Part shown: one piece after another, positions 36,761 through 48,817 of the stretch
Position numbering within the stretch: position 1 is the first letter of the stretch
How the letters are laid out: every line of letters begins with the position of its first letter
NCBI GenBank assembly: GCA_963965975.1
Contig: OZ014416.1
Coordinates: 2,604,001 to 2,668,000 of the forward strand
DNA length: 64,000 nt
Direction of reading: 5' to 3'
From: Xestospongia bergquistia
Lineage: Eukaryota > Porifera > Demospongiae > Haplosclerida > Petrosiidae
Program-made: the position numbers and the translations under genes
Notes under the pieces: generated by a model
Told to the model about the DNA's origin: nothing
Seen by the model: the letters and a program-made list of their open reading frames with translations, nothing else
Database searches by the model: none

Positions 36761-37456
36761 GTGTTTAACCTTAAATCAATGGTTGGGAAAAAAAGGTTGT
36801 AGCTTACATTTAAATTTATGAAGAGGAAGCAAATTATGACTCTTTCTTAAAATTTGACATATGAATTGTATTAAGATTTATAGCTCTTAAACAAGATCCT
36901 CTGAAACATTATTTATTGACAAAGAATCACTCATGCTAACAATTAATATAACAAACGGCATTATATAAAAAATGGCCAAACCATTGAGCTTCTTCCTCAA
37001 ACATTCCAAATGTGTATATAAAAGAAGACATTCCATAGCAAGTAAATGAATACAGTCTTCATGGCTATTATAATGTCTGATCAACTCATTGTAATTCACT
37101 CTTTTGTTATACCCATAAACACATCCACAGATGGCAGCATGATGTTACCATTAAGGTGGGTGTGACAAATTTTAGTGCATGAGTGGACTCAGACACTCTT
37201 CCAATTTTTTTGTCTTTTGTTTGCAAAGAAAAGGAATTAATAGCTTACTTTGTAATCTATTTGCATAAGTAGTTTCAAGGCAAAAGTTCTTTTCTTGCAG
37301 CAAATAGCTGTAGCATGTTCAAAATTTTTGGGGGAATTTGCTAAGCTATATTCATATTCATTTTTAGAAAAAAATGTATTTCATGATAGCTAAACAATAA
37401 TTGTTTGTGTTTGTGATTTCTAGTATGAGAAAATATCATTATATTAATATGCTGTA

Positions 37457-37532
37457 GATAAACCTCAATCTGAGATAGTGACCCGGTTGCTTTATTTTGG
37501 AAGCTAATGCAGATCACATTATTAGTGATAAG
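37457..37532 (+). pseudogene. Ankyrin exon relic
   Basis: A 76-bp stretch between AG and GTCAG resembling the C-terminal two-thirds of an ankyrin exon (IVTRLLYFG, then ADHIISDK after a frame change). It uses the same GTCAG donor as the ankyrin exons of the second locus. It is probably a leftover of array turnover. Confidence 0.45.
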
Positions 37533-37539
37533 GTCAGCT

Positions 37540-39540
37540 ATATATTAAATACACTTAGTTAATTGTAGTCTGTCATAATATACTATTCTTGTCACTGTTA
37601 TCCAGATTTGTGCTCAGAATTCCCTTGGCAGTCCCATCTCATGCCATTCCTCAAAGATATGGGACTGTGAGATAATGGACATCATGGGATATTCCTATAG
37701 GTATCCTGATGACAAACTTGGACATGTATGATTCTAGTGCTCATTTCAGAATGAAGAATTATCCGAATGCAATCCTGGAATAGAAATATAAAGCACATAA
37801 CAACTGCTTGGAAATGATATACAAATAATCTCAAAGAATGTTATACATGACAACTTCATTTTTAAGAGATTATGATCAACATACAGCTTTTGTGCTTTCT
37901 CAATCTAAACATGTGCAGTAAAGATAGCATAAGATACCTTAGCAATTGTCAAAGTCTTGATCAATGGCTTAAAACCTCTAGTGTATTATATTCAATATTA
38001 TTCTGTCAATTAACTTTGATACAGTACAGACCCAAGACATCACATGCTGTATCAGCAATAAAACTCAAAAGTTGAGCAAATTGTATTTGTGGCTTAATAC
38101 CATAGAAGTTCAAACTGATGTCACAGCTTGATGATAAAAGCAGTGTCTTCTGCTGCTATGTCACTTTATTATGTCCAAACACCTTGTCTAGAATTTGAGC
38201 TTCTATTGTATTGTGTGTATCACAAGTATATATATTAGTATGTCCATATCGATATTGTTCACTATTTTAATCTATTGTTGGATGAAACTCTTAAGAGCAA
38301 AATATAAAATTAACTCTGTGTATTTCTGCATAGCTCACAGCACAGTACCAAGGCAACTTCCTCACATGACCCTACTGATCAATTCTTAACAAGAGAGTTT
38401 TACAGTGTCTAGTGTTCTTGTCTTAATTACATTTATGATACAAATACTAATTTAACTTTTATCAGGTTTGTGTAGACACATTGATAATGTTGAATCATTT
38501 ATATTTCAGTAGTGAGTTAGCTCAATGTCTGGATCAATTTATAATGATGATTGTCTACCTAGAGCTTGTCAAATAAAAGGTGTGTACATTATATGTATCT
38601 AACATGATTAGTACTTCTTGTACAAGTCATATCTACCAGTCTAAGGAGGTAACAAGAGCAGTACAACCATATCTTGAGACTAGTTTGTCACTGTACAAGA
38701 GTCTACCAATAACTAGTGAAGTCTGTCCTATTCTGAAGGAATTTATCTTCATGAATAAACCATTTATATGTAACGAACAGATAATACATAGAAACTTGGA
38801 GCTGTGGACCTATAGTTAACACCAGCAGACATAGTCTCTATATTAGTGTAGAAGGTCCACTTCACTGTACTTAATAAATAATGATAAGTCTCAGTCAATA
38901 ATAGAGAAGGAAACAAGAGTCTCCCACAAAGCAGCAGTGACAGTAGTTATTACTAGTGACTCTAAGACTATAACACTTGATGATTATTATGATAACAATG
39001 AGTCTGTCCAAAGAAAATGACAAAGAAGAGAAAGAAAAAGAAATTAAAAAAGAAGAAATAGTCAAGAATAGGTATACGTATGTTGACTATACAGAGTAAA
39101 ATTCAATCAAAATTTATATTCATTGTACATGTAATTGTACAAGTAGACTGACTACTATACTAAAAGGTTGTGTACTATACTAGTCTATTGTCAATCTTTC
39201 CTCACTGTGTATTCAGATCATAAACTGAAAGAGACTGCTTTAATTGATTGGGAATCTGTGGTGTCTTCATTCTTTAATAGATTGCTATAGCAGTATAATT
39301 AACTGTTGCATGACATCTTGTTCTAATTATTGTTATGAAATGTGTCAATTCAACTTGTACTTCGCAGATACAATAGGAAATAAGCTTGTGGGTGTATTAA
39401 ATTTAAAAATCCAATGTAATTATCATAATTAGACACAAAATTTTGATCCTGTGGTTCCCTAAAAATTGACCAACCGGATTCGTTTTACTGCCACTGGCAG
39501 CCACTCCTCTCACCTTTATGAGGGTGTGGTAAATATTCAG
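37540..39540. other. Region without a recognised gene
   Basis: A 60-codon plus-strand open stretch near 38640-38817 (SKEVTRAVQPYLETSLS) looks protein-like in composition but matches no family I know. Sequence near 38900-38935 (GAGAAGGAAACAAGAGTCTC) recurs near 63255, showing a further duplicated block. Upstream of 39545 lies the presumed 5' UTR of the second ankyrin locus. Confidence 0.4.
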
Positions 39541-39544
39541 AGAA

Positions 39545-39679
39545 ATGGCCAAACAACTGTTCAGTCGATTGACCGGATGGCTTTTTCGTGCTGATGTTAG
39601 AGATTCTGGGGACGAGACTAACGGTTTTCCAGTGGCAGAGGCTGAAAGTGATCCTTCAGACAAAGAAGACAATGGAATG
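39545..39679 (+). CDS. First exon of the second ankyrin locus
   Basis: 45 codons from ATG 39545 to the GTAAGG donor at 39680, phase 0. It begins MAKQLFSRLTGWLFRADV and continues acidic (ESDPSDKEDNGM). It is richer in GC than its surroundings. It is not similar to the short start exon of the first gene. Confidence 0.65.
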
Positions 39680-41024
39680 GTAAGGACACTGATTTGTATG
39701 GAGTATATTCTGTAAATATTTAGCATAGGTCAGAGAGGTCTATATGCATTGTATTAACCCTCTTAACAAGGGTAATTATAAATTCTCTAATTGATAGCGT
39801 TGATATAGACTAATGAATTTTGTTGCACCTGATATATAATATTATTATCATGAAACTTAATACAGTATAGCTATGAATAAACAAAGTTAGCCATTGGTCA
39901 AATACATAAAATATATTTACTTATAATTTTTTTCATTCACACATAAACTCATTTTTCATAAACATTATTTCTGACTCTTCTATTTACACAACCAATGAAT
40001 TTAATTGTTATTTATTGAATACTATAGCTTTTAAACAAATTACCTTCTTTTCATTAACAATAATAAATATATTCTATACCTATAGTCTGTTCACGTTCAC
40101 CTTGCCGCCGGAAATTGGCAGTGGGTATAAGTAGTATACATAACACATACCACACAGTAATTATGTCATAGTGAATAAGTTTATTGTAACTAGTGTCTAT
40201 TTTTTGTACATTTAAAGTACATAAAGGAGCATCAGTCAATATTAGTAGTGAAAAAACATAACCAGGTAATACTGTAGGTGTAGTTTGCTATTTTGAATAT
40301 CCTGCTAGCTTACTACATTTTGCTAGTCAATAACCTGACACATTGTTTGAAACACTAGTTACTGTAAATTTAGATATTTTGGACATTTTCAATATCAATT
40401 TATTAAAACAAGTAATAAACACATTTTTACTGCCTAGCATTCTTCATGTATCAGACAGTCCAATAATTGCTTAGGACTTTGTGGTATGTTTAATTGAAAG
40501 TCTATTTGCATTGTTTTATTCTATTGTTGTATGCAACAAATAAAGTGACAAATGAACTTGTATGTAAACCACTAATGCATGTGACTACCAATGAATTTAA
40601 TTTACCTTAACTATGAGTAGTGTGATGACACCAGTGATTAGTTATACTTCCAATATCTTCTAGCTAGTTCATATAGCTTGCTATTTCACAGAAACAGAAA
40701 CAGAGTAGTGATAACAACAAAATATATTGAGAATATCTACATACCTAGCAAACACTAAAATTGATTTTACTATAATTATTTTGCTCTTACTTATAATATT
40801 TTTATTGCTATTTGACAACTCTTTATTCATACATTATATTTCTTTCAGCTAATTTTGTATGTGTTCTCAATATATGATTCTTATCTTCTTTCTGTCCTTA
40901 TCTTTGTCATCACTTAGTTCATTTTCATTTTGTGAATGATTTTATTACTTGTTATTATTTCACTAATAAGTGTAGTTAGATTAAAATAGATGTAGTAACT
41001 TTACTTGTCATTATTATTACATAG

Positions 41025-41153
41025 TTTAGTGATTATGATGATGATGATGATGATGATGATGTTAGACTTCTTAAATGTGTCAGAACTGAAGATTTCAATG
41101 AGATCATGAGAGCTCTTGAAAATGGAGCAGACATCAACACTTGTAATAAGATT
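41025..41153 (+). CDS. Second exon: Asp tract and first ankyrin repeat
   Basis: A 129-bp phase-0 exon. It starts with FSDY and a run of Asp encoded by a GAT/GATGAT microsatellite (about 41035-41062), then an ankyrin-like helix pair VRLLKCVRTEDFNEIMRALE and NGADINTCNKI. The GAT repeat makes the Asp number prone to length change. A dead copy of this exon is at 8462-8556. Confidence 0.7.
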
Positions 41154-41604
41154 GTAAGTTTAGATTATCTTGTAGTTTATAACTACTATTAATATTATGT
41201 TGCATTATCATTAACATCAACACTATCATTATGTAATAGATCTCATAAATACCTTATAACTTGTTCCTTAGTCTTTATTTATCACATCTATATGAAGTAT
41301 TGTGAGCTAACTTTAAATCTTTGCTTGCTCTGATATTTGATATTCAATGTTTTCTGTGTCATATTATCCTCTGATATTCTTAATGTTACTTTTACTTGCT
41401 ACTTGTTCTATTCTTTTCAAAGCATGCCTTTCCTACATTTTTGTACTTAAAAATTTATTTGTTTTCTGTTTTTACCACCTGATGTTGAATCACTATTTTT
41501 TATTTTTCTTCTTGGCATACACAGCATATCAGGTTTTATTATATTGTTGTATGTGACTTTTGAAACCAACCAATAAAATTAACACACATACAGTAACTGC
41601 CAAC

Positions 41605-42110
41605 ATACATAGCAATCAATGAATATTATTACTTTTACCTCGAGCACTTTGAATTGGGCATGACTGATCAAAGCTTCTTTGTTTTGTTACTTGAGAAAAT
41701 GTCTTTGAGTAGTTCCATAGATCTACCAACTCTTTAATCATTACAGTTATCAATAGTCTAGTCCCTACAGCAGCAGTATCATCAAATAATCTTAGGATGA
41801 TTTTTACATTTATATTCTAGTTATAATGTTTTGATCTTCTATTTGTATTTTCCATATTAGAAACAAATAACAGGTATACTGTTCTGTCTCAGAGTGTACA
41901 GACATCGAGATTTAATGGTGTCCTTCATGAGCTATAGAATAAAATAACTAAGAATGAGATTCCTCATATATACAAAGTTTATAAATAATTGTATTTTTAA
42001 ATCATCTCAAATTAATACCAGTACTATATATATTTAATTGTATTTTTAATTTAGTACTTAAGATTGTTAGAAGTCTTTTCAATAATAACAATAATTGATT
42101 TGTTATATAT
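41605..42110 (+). repeat. Intron segment duplicated at 55860-56370
   Basis: Runs nearly colinear with 55860-56370, including TGACTGATCAAAGCTTCTTT, GTCTCAGAGTGTACAGACAT and the ATTTAATGGTGTCCTTCATG block. It shows that the ankyrin region before and after the transposon cluster derives from one duplicated unit. Confidence 0.8.
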
Positions 42111-42354
42111 ATATTGTAACACAAAACAGATCAAACAGTACAATCAATAAAATATTAGTTATACACAGGTGGTATGTTTTTTTTAATTATAATAAGTTAA
42201 AGGTCAATCTAGTAATCCAGTCCAGTGATTACAGAGATCCCACTAGTTATCATGATGTTCCTAAGAGTTTGCAGTCAACAATGATTAGCTATGTACTTTG
42301 TATAGATATTGTTGTTATCTCAATAGTTTACTATTTTATTATTATTTTGTATAG

Positions 42355-42453
42355 AGTCAAAGAATAGCTCTTCATATAGCTTCTGAGAAAGATCACTCTA
42401 ATATAGTCCAGTTACTTTTAGAGTCTAAGGCAGATCCTAATATTTGTGATCGG
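42355..42453 (+). CDS. Intact ankyrin exon (33 residues)
   Basis: A 99-bp phase-0 exon with GTATAG acceptor and GTCAGT donor. It encodes SQRIALHIASEKDHSNIVQL, then LLESKADPNICDR. Its upstream intron (from about 42205) matches that of exon 54182. Confidence 0.7.
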
Positions 42454-42592
42454 GTCAGTGTGTATGGTATATAGAGATTGTTATCTGTACTATAATATAG
42501 CAATATTGTAGCTTGACATAAGCCTTACTTTAATGTTATTATCATGTACATTCTGTATGTAGTTAACAATAATTTAATATGTGCTTCTACAG

Positions 42593-42737
42593 GGTCAAAG
42601 AACAGCTCTTCATATAGCTTCTAAGAAAGGTCATTTAAAGATAGATAACAATCTCTATATACAATACACACTGTCCTGATCACAAATATTGGGATCTGCA
42701 TTAGATTCTAAAAGTAACTCAACTATATTAGAGTGAC
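42593..42737 (+). pseudogene. Chimeric ankyrin exon: forward half joined to an inverted copy
   Basis: The forward half (GQRTALHIASKKGHLKI, 42593-42644) stops at AAGATAG and runs directly into the reverse complement of another ankyrin exon and its intron (42645-42737; on the minus strand LLLESNADPNICDQ-like, then GTCAGTG-like sequence ending near TAACAATCTC). The exon therefore lacks its second half and donor. A short duplicated ATATTAGAGTGACCAT follows. Confidence 0.8.
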
Positions 42738-42889
42738 CATTATGCTATATTAGAGTGACCATTATTATAATGTTATTATTATCATTTAGCAATGTCCTGA
42801 ACCAACAGTTAAAATTATTGAGCTTATTGGTAGATTGTGATTGAATGAATTGTATCTGGATAATGTTTTATATTATGTCAACTAACCTC

Positions 42890-42932
42890 CATGTATTTTC
42901 TAAGCACTACATTTGTGCTTAGAAAATACATG
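42890..42932. repeat. Perfect hairpin at the satellite edge
   Basis: CATGTATTTTCTAAGCAC (42890-42907) pairs perfectly with 42915-42932 across a 7-base loop. The right arm is normal satellite sequence; the left arm is its inverted copy. This is either a replication foldback or the terminus of a mobile unit. Confidence 0.85.
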
Positions 42933-44060
42933 TAAATATGACTAGTACGATCAACCATACACGTTATTAGCTCAGCAAAAATAAAGTTTCAACATTTTTC
43001 TGTTTTGCTGGGTGGAGATATCACACCTACTCTAGTAATGGTATTCACTACATTTGTGCTTACAAAATACATGTAAATATGACTAGTACCATCAACCATT
43101 CACCTTATTAGCTCAGCAAAAGTAAAAGTTTTAACATTTTTTGTTTTTCCTGGGTGGAGACACCACACCTACTCTTGTAATGACCTCCACTACGTTTATG
43201 CTTACAAAATACATGTAAATATGACTAGTACGATCAACCATACACCTTATTAGCTCAGCAAAAATAAAATGTTCAACATTTTTCGTTTTTTCTGGGCAGA
43301 AACACTACGCCTACTCTTTTAACAGTCTCCACTACATTTGTGCTTACAGAATACATTTAAATATGTCTAGTACGTTCAACCATTCACCTTATTAGCTCAG
43401 GAAGAATAAAAGTGTCAACATTTTTCACTTTTTCTGAGTGGAGACACCACCACCTACTCTTGTTATGGACTCCATTTCATTTGTGCTTGCAAAATATATG
43501 TAAATATGACTAGTACAATCAACCATTCACTTTATTAGCTCAGCAAAAAAAAGGTTTCAACATTTTTCGGTTTTTCTGGGTGGAGACACCACACCTACTC
43601 TTGTAATGGTCTCCACTACATTTGTAATTAGAAAATACATGTAAATATGACTAGTACAATCAAGCATTCACCTTATAAGCTCAGCAAAAATAAAAGTTTC
43701 AACATTTATCGTTTTTTCTGGGCGGAGACACCACACTTAGTCTTGTAATGGTCTCCACTTCATTTGTGCTTACAAAATACATGTAAATATGACTAGTACA
43801 ATCAACCATTCACCTTATTAGCTCTGCAAAAATAACATTTCAACATTTTTCGTTTTTTCTGGTCGGAGACACCACACCTACTCTTGTAATGGTCTCCACT
43901 ACATTTGTGCTTACAAAGTACGATCAACCATTCACCTTATTAGCTCAGCAAAAATAAAAGTTTCAACATTTTTCGTTTTTTCTTGGTCGAGACACCACAG
44001 CTACACTTTTAATGGTCTGCACTACATTTGTGCTTACAAAATACATGTAAATATGACGCA
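42890..44060. repeat. 142-bp satellite, block 1 (about 8 copies)
   Basis: Tandem copies, spacing about 140-145 bp, with landmarks CACTACATTTGTGCTTACAA, ATACATGTAAATATGACTAG, ACCTTATTAGCTCAGCAAAA and GACACCACACCTACTCTTGT. Copies are diverged by scattered changes; one near 43915 is shortened by about 14 bp or more. The first copy starts with an 18-bp perfect hairpin. Confidence 0.92.
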
Positions 44061-44450
44061 CTACTGCAATGTAATATCTGAAAAATATCTTAATACTATC
44101 ATAATTCTTATCATATATGTGAAATACATTGGAATTAATTGCACTCTCTAATCTTCATGACACATACAGTGTTTGCAAATGTCTAAAAAAATCTGAAAAA
44201 ATGAAACATATCTCAATATATTTCAGATATCTGAAGTTCATTGAAAATCGATCTGACTCAATAAAATCTTTATCTTTATTCTATATATGCATGTGCTTGA
44301 AGTTTTTGTCACCTTAACTTTTCTGAGTTTCTGTGTCTGCAGTAATTTAAGGGGGCATTTGATCATCATTTGATAAAAGCTATAGTTGAAAGGGTAAGGG
44401 TGTAACTTTAAAAGTAACTGTTACCTTTTATATATATGTAGGTTGATTAA

Positions 44451-44714
44451 GAAACTCAGACCACTGATATCAAGAAAGAGTCTAAGGAGGTACAGACTGA
44501 AGATGCAAATAGTCCTCAAAAAGATGTAGAGGAATATGAAGAATGTGTTATTGATGAGGACTATTGTGGCCCTCTTTATCAATCACAGCCATGTGCTAAC
44601 AAGAGGGGTATATCTTATACCCTACCAGGCTGGAAAAAGGTCTTGAAAAGGAAGCTTGATGTTACTCACTCCAGCACTGCTTCAAAGAAGCAGCTATTTC
44701 AAGACAATGATTAA
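44451..44714 (+). CDS. Terminal exon of an unrecognised plus-strand protein
   Basis: 88 codons including the TAA at 44712-44714. The sequence is acidic then basic: DIKKESKEVQTEDANSPQKD, EEYEECVIDEDYCGPLYQSQ, PGWKKVLKRKLDVTHSS. An upstream in-frame TAA sits just before 44451, so a splice acceptor is needed nearby (AG at 44440-44441 includes that TAA; a better one is not obvious). It is probably the C-terminus of an element-borne or captured gene. I do not recognise it. Confidence 0.4.
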   Translation, partial: ETQTTDIKKESKEVQTEDANSPQKDVEEYEECVIDEDYCGPLYQSQPCANKRGISYTLPGWKKVLKRKLDVTHSSTASKKQLFQDND

Positions 44715-44776
44715 ACTACTTTTATTTTTATCATTTAACCAATGAATGAATGCACTCATATACATACTACATTAAA

Positions 44777-47664
44777 TCACTTATTCAAAAATTGATTGTA
44801 ATTAAGAATCCACAGTCGATTAGCATCAATTAAGTCAATAGCTACCACAAATGGACCAACAAGTGTTGAAACAGGAACAATTGGATTAATGTTTAACGAT
44901 GTATTGGTGTAAACAGAATAGAAGGAGGATATTGTATCAAAGCATAGATTACCATACCATTTGATGTAAACAAAAATTTTGGAGATACCACAAAAGGAAT
45001 GGGAGAAAAAATAAATAACACTGCCAAAATGTGGCCCACTAGATGAATCAATTGAAACTACAGATGAACATTTGAATGACATTGAACATCTTTCAGATGT
45101 AAATTTGATCACCCTCTCTTTTGAAAATTCATAATTAACAGTATTCATTATACGTATTTGTCTTGATGGTTCTAAACACATCAATATCTCCTTTTCAGAG
45201 AGAGGGTATCCACTTGAAGGAGTCCATTTATCTATAGGTGGAAAACATCTGAGTTTATGTCTTTTCATTACCTTGGATCTTTCCTCACTGTATCAATGGC
45301 ACAAGCTATCATAATCAGCATTTGTTAGTCTATAAAAATGCTGAATATGACCTACTTGTTCATCATTCAAACTTGCTGAACAACTCCTCCCTAACTTATC
45401 ATCATCCTCTTCCTCAGACCAATCAAAGATGGATGAGAAACTATTAGGTACCATATTGAGACGAATAAACCACTCATAGATACGGTAGGTTTCTATTACT
45501 GTTGCTTCTGGGTAACGACGATTCTTGACCCTCCTTGCTATCCATGAATTAAAGCACTCAAAAAAGGTACATCCAATAACCTGCAACTGGTCCAAATTTC
45601 TGTATATAGAAAGGCAAGTGATGTAAATGGTGAAAAACAATTACATTGAGAGATACAGGGAAGTCTCTTTCAAGAAGAGCAAGGGTATTATGTGTGTCAG
45701 CTTCTAGCTTCTCTATTGACTTAGTTTCCACATCATGTGAACAAAGACGAGTTATCACATCACAAAATAAGTACAGGGTCAATTGTTGTCGTGGTCCTAA
45801 TAGGTCTCGAGTGCAAAATTTCAATATTCCACTGCATATGATTTCTTTCCATTCATGGCTTTTCATTCCAGAACTTGTAAATACATCTCAAGGTCGCCAA
45901 CCAAACGTGGAGGGGACACATATAGACCTTGCTCTGTCATTGGCAAGTATAATTTGATCCTGTGAAAGAGAAAAGGGAGCAGGTGGCAATTGTTCACCTG
46001 CTGTTACCCAGGATGACTCAAATTGGTTTCGTAGTCTCTCCTCTTCACGAACACGTTTAGAATCTTCAACAACACAAAGCAAGCACACTAGATGTTCTGC
46101 TATGTTCTTTATTAAGTGCATTGGTTCAGCTGGTGTGTTTGTAATTCTGTTGTGATAAGGTAGTACTCTCAAAACACAGTTACCCTTGCATCCAGACTTT
46201 CGGGATAGTTGCTTTCGTTTCACATCGGAAGCCTTTTCATACCTTTCATTGTAGTGGTCAATGTATTCCATGCCCTTTTCAGTGGGAGGATAACATTTAT
46301 CCCTTTCGTGGGGAAAGGATGTGGTGTCATCATGTAGAGAATGGAATGGTGTCAGAAACCTTCTATGTCCTAAGTACACCATTTTTCTCAGAGTTTTACT
46401 ATACTCCCCTTTTAATTTACAGTAAACACACCCTGCATATGCTCCTGCACCTAACAAACAAAAAATTAACGTCACGTCAGTATCAGAAAGGGTAATACTA
46501 CTGACCATTGCAATGAAAGACTTTATTTTGTCCTGGATAATCCAGAATGTTTAATAATATGTTGATCTTCAGGGAAAGTGTTCATTCTTTAAAGAATCAA
46601 AAATGGTTTGGACACACATCTTCTGGAGTTCTTCAACTAAAAGATTGAAGTATGGATCTAGGTTTTTAGGCTCCTTTCGTCCAGGAATAATACCAACTAG
46701 AAGTATTGATTCAGCTTTTGACTGTATATATTGAGGAAAGTTCAAAATATTAAGCATTATTGGCCACATACTGTACTGAGACCTTTCTCTTGAAAAAGGG
46801 TTAAGTCCATCAGTGCAGAATGAAGATGATATGCCCCTTGCATCACCTGCAAAGAATCCATCAATTGCATAGGAAGATCTCCATACTTCAGAGTTGTGTA
46901 TGTCACCAACAAGATTAGGATGATCAGAGAATACAAGATGAGACTGTAACAACTCTGAGACTTTCAGTAAAGCAAACATATCCTTTATTCTAGAAAAAAC
47001 AGGTAAATATTGGAATTTTTTTAGGCACCTGTGGGTTATCACAGTATCGGTTACTACCACATTTGAGACACGATTGGAGATCACTATACTCATTTTGGAA
47101 CAATACACAGTCATTCACACAAGCATGAAACTCCTGTGGCTGAATGAGTAGATGATTGATTAAAGAATAAGCAGAAGAATAAGAAGAAGGAAGATCATTA
47201 TTTTGAGGAAGAATGAATGTATGAAGAAGATACAGTAGATGACTGAATGCTTCTTTGCTTAGTCCTGGATAAGTGGCAAGCCATGACATTAACATAGCTA
47301 TAGCAGACAAACAGGAAATCTTAGAACCGGGATAGAGCTGCTGATTCTCGACATCCATAAATTCAAAAGTATCAGGAATTGAAAAACCAGTGAAGCTTGT
47401 TGTAGATGACGTAGACTGTGATGTTGACTTGTCAGAGGATGAGGAGTTGTTGGAGTCATCAGAAGTCTGAGATAGTGATGTTCCTAAGGACTCAGACAAA
47501 TTGACCTCTTCCAGAGAAACCGGATTTAAGAAATGGAAAGATTTAATGTTTATCTCATTATTAATTGATTTAAAAGAGACTTCAGGAGAAGGAAGAAATG
47601 GATTAGTAAAGTAGATAGGAGATGAATGCTGCAAAAATGAAAATACAATATTAACTGTGATCAA
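44777..47664 (-). pseudogene. Tnp2/DUF4218 (CACTA/EnSpm-like) transposase gene, frame-broken
   Basis: Minus-strand pieces in order: a Ser-rich N-terminus (near 47430), a Cys pair region CLKCGSNRYC (near 47040), the Tnp2 core with FPQYIQSKAESILLVGIIPG (near 46710) and KEPKNLDPYFNLLVEELQKM, GAGAYAGCVYCKLKGEYSK (near 46430), PMHLIKNIAEHL (near 46110), HHLPFYIQKFGPVAGYW (DUF4218, near 45590), SWIARRVKNRRYPEATVIET and a C-terminal part ending at TAA 44777. Frame changes occur at an A7 run near 47010 and a T6 run near 45565; other breaks may be introns. The family cuts and pastes CACTA elements. This copy is inactive unless those homopolymer shifts are errors. Confidence 0.78.
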
Positions 47665-48070
47665 TATAGTGCATGTAACTATAATTATAGTTACATCACA
47701 GTTAGAACAGAAAACCTAGCTAGTTAATCCTCACATCATTGCTTTTTCTGTCAGATTTTCCTTTACTTGTTCTTGCTCATTTATTACAACTAGTTAGACT
47801 TTCTTCAAACATAAACTCATCCTCTTTTACGATGCTATCTGAGAATTGAAATTGTTTTGCCATCATTTTAATAATGAATTAATAACAATAAATCTGGGTT
47901 AGTCTTATGATGCATAGCACATGCGCAATAAAGAACTTGCAATCGAGGCAGAGGGAAGATTCAAAAAATCATGTCTCATTCTGATTACCACCTATTGTCA
48001 CCTAATCTAATGTCCACATGTTTATTGCGAAACAAGGTAATGATCGTTTAGTAGTGATAAAAAAGAAAAC

Positions 48071-48663
48071 ATGTTGGAACTTGTTAAGCTGTTAGAAATC
48101 TTTGGAAAAAATGACATCGACTTGGGTCAGCTAATGTCTTTGGTAACAACGGAGAATTCAACTGGTGAATCGATGTCAACATGTACAGCTGAAGGAGGTA
48201 GTGGAATAAATATTGGAAGTGAGCCAATATTAGTTGCTGGCAGTGCTTCTATGACCAGTCATGGTCATGAAGCACACTCTTTTGCATCTATAGTCACACA
48301 GCCAACAAATACAGCCAGTTCATCAGGTATTGTCTTGATAACACTTAATTTATCAACATACCTTTAGCAAGTAATGAAATAACTCCTGAAGATTATCTCG
48401 AATGTAGCAGGAAAAAATTTTTTGCCCAGAAAAAAATTAGGGTAAGCATGACCTGTATACTTACATGCATGTAATACACATCAACATTGTTGTTTATTAC
48501 AAAGTTGTTCTATTTCAGTAAATAAAACCTTTTCTTTCAGCACATATTAAAAAAGGCTTCTGTAGAAACACAAATTTGGCGACGAAGGACGATTAAAGAT
48601 TTACAGCCTTCACACCTCAAACATATACATGATAGAGTCAGTGTTACTAGTCTAAGTCTCTAA
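48071..48663 (+). CDS. Three-exon gene of unknown function, divergent from the transposase
   Basis: Exons 48071-48326, 48368-48441 and 48541-48663 join in phases 1 and 0 to give 150 residues ending at TAA 48661. It begins MLELVKLLEIFGKNDIDLGQ, has a Ser/Thr/Gly-rich middle and a basic C-terminus (CSRKKFFAQKKIR, IWRRRTIKDLQPSHLKHIHD). An alternative donor at 48649 (AGA/GTCAGT) could splice to 48732-48758, adding KKKCKQRNE. It starts 400 bp from the transposase N-terminus on the opposite strand, so a shared promoter is possible. No known domain is seen; a DNA-binding accessory protein is a guess. Confidence 0.5.
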
Positions 48664-48817
48664 TCGAAGCCAAGTATTATCACCAAAGGGTACATTAAAA
48701 TTATTGTAGATTTTGATTATTTTTTCTTTAGAAAAAAAAGTGCAAGCAAAGAAATGAAGGTATACAAAGTTTGTTAATCAAACAATAATATGCTTTAATT
48801 GACCATGTATAGAAAGG

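Noticed and set aside
38580-38819. 79-codon open frame as a gene
   Set aside because: Protein-like composition but no domain, start context or splice partners; mentioned only as a possible relic.
41037-41062. GAT repeat as a plain microsatellite
   Set aside because: It is inside a spliced, in-frame exon and encodes an Asp tract, so it is kept as coding.
45646-45957. Plus-strand open frame at 45.6-46.0 kb
   Set aside because: It is antisense to the DUF4218 part of the transposase, which has clear family motifs.
48570-48590. TTTGGCGACGAAGG resembling an LTR-element primer-binding site
   Set aside because: It lies inside a well-supported exon (48541-48663) and encodes part of IWRRRTIKD; no LTR precedes it.
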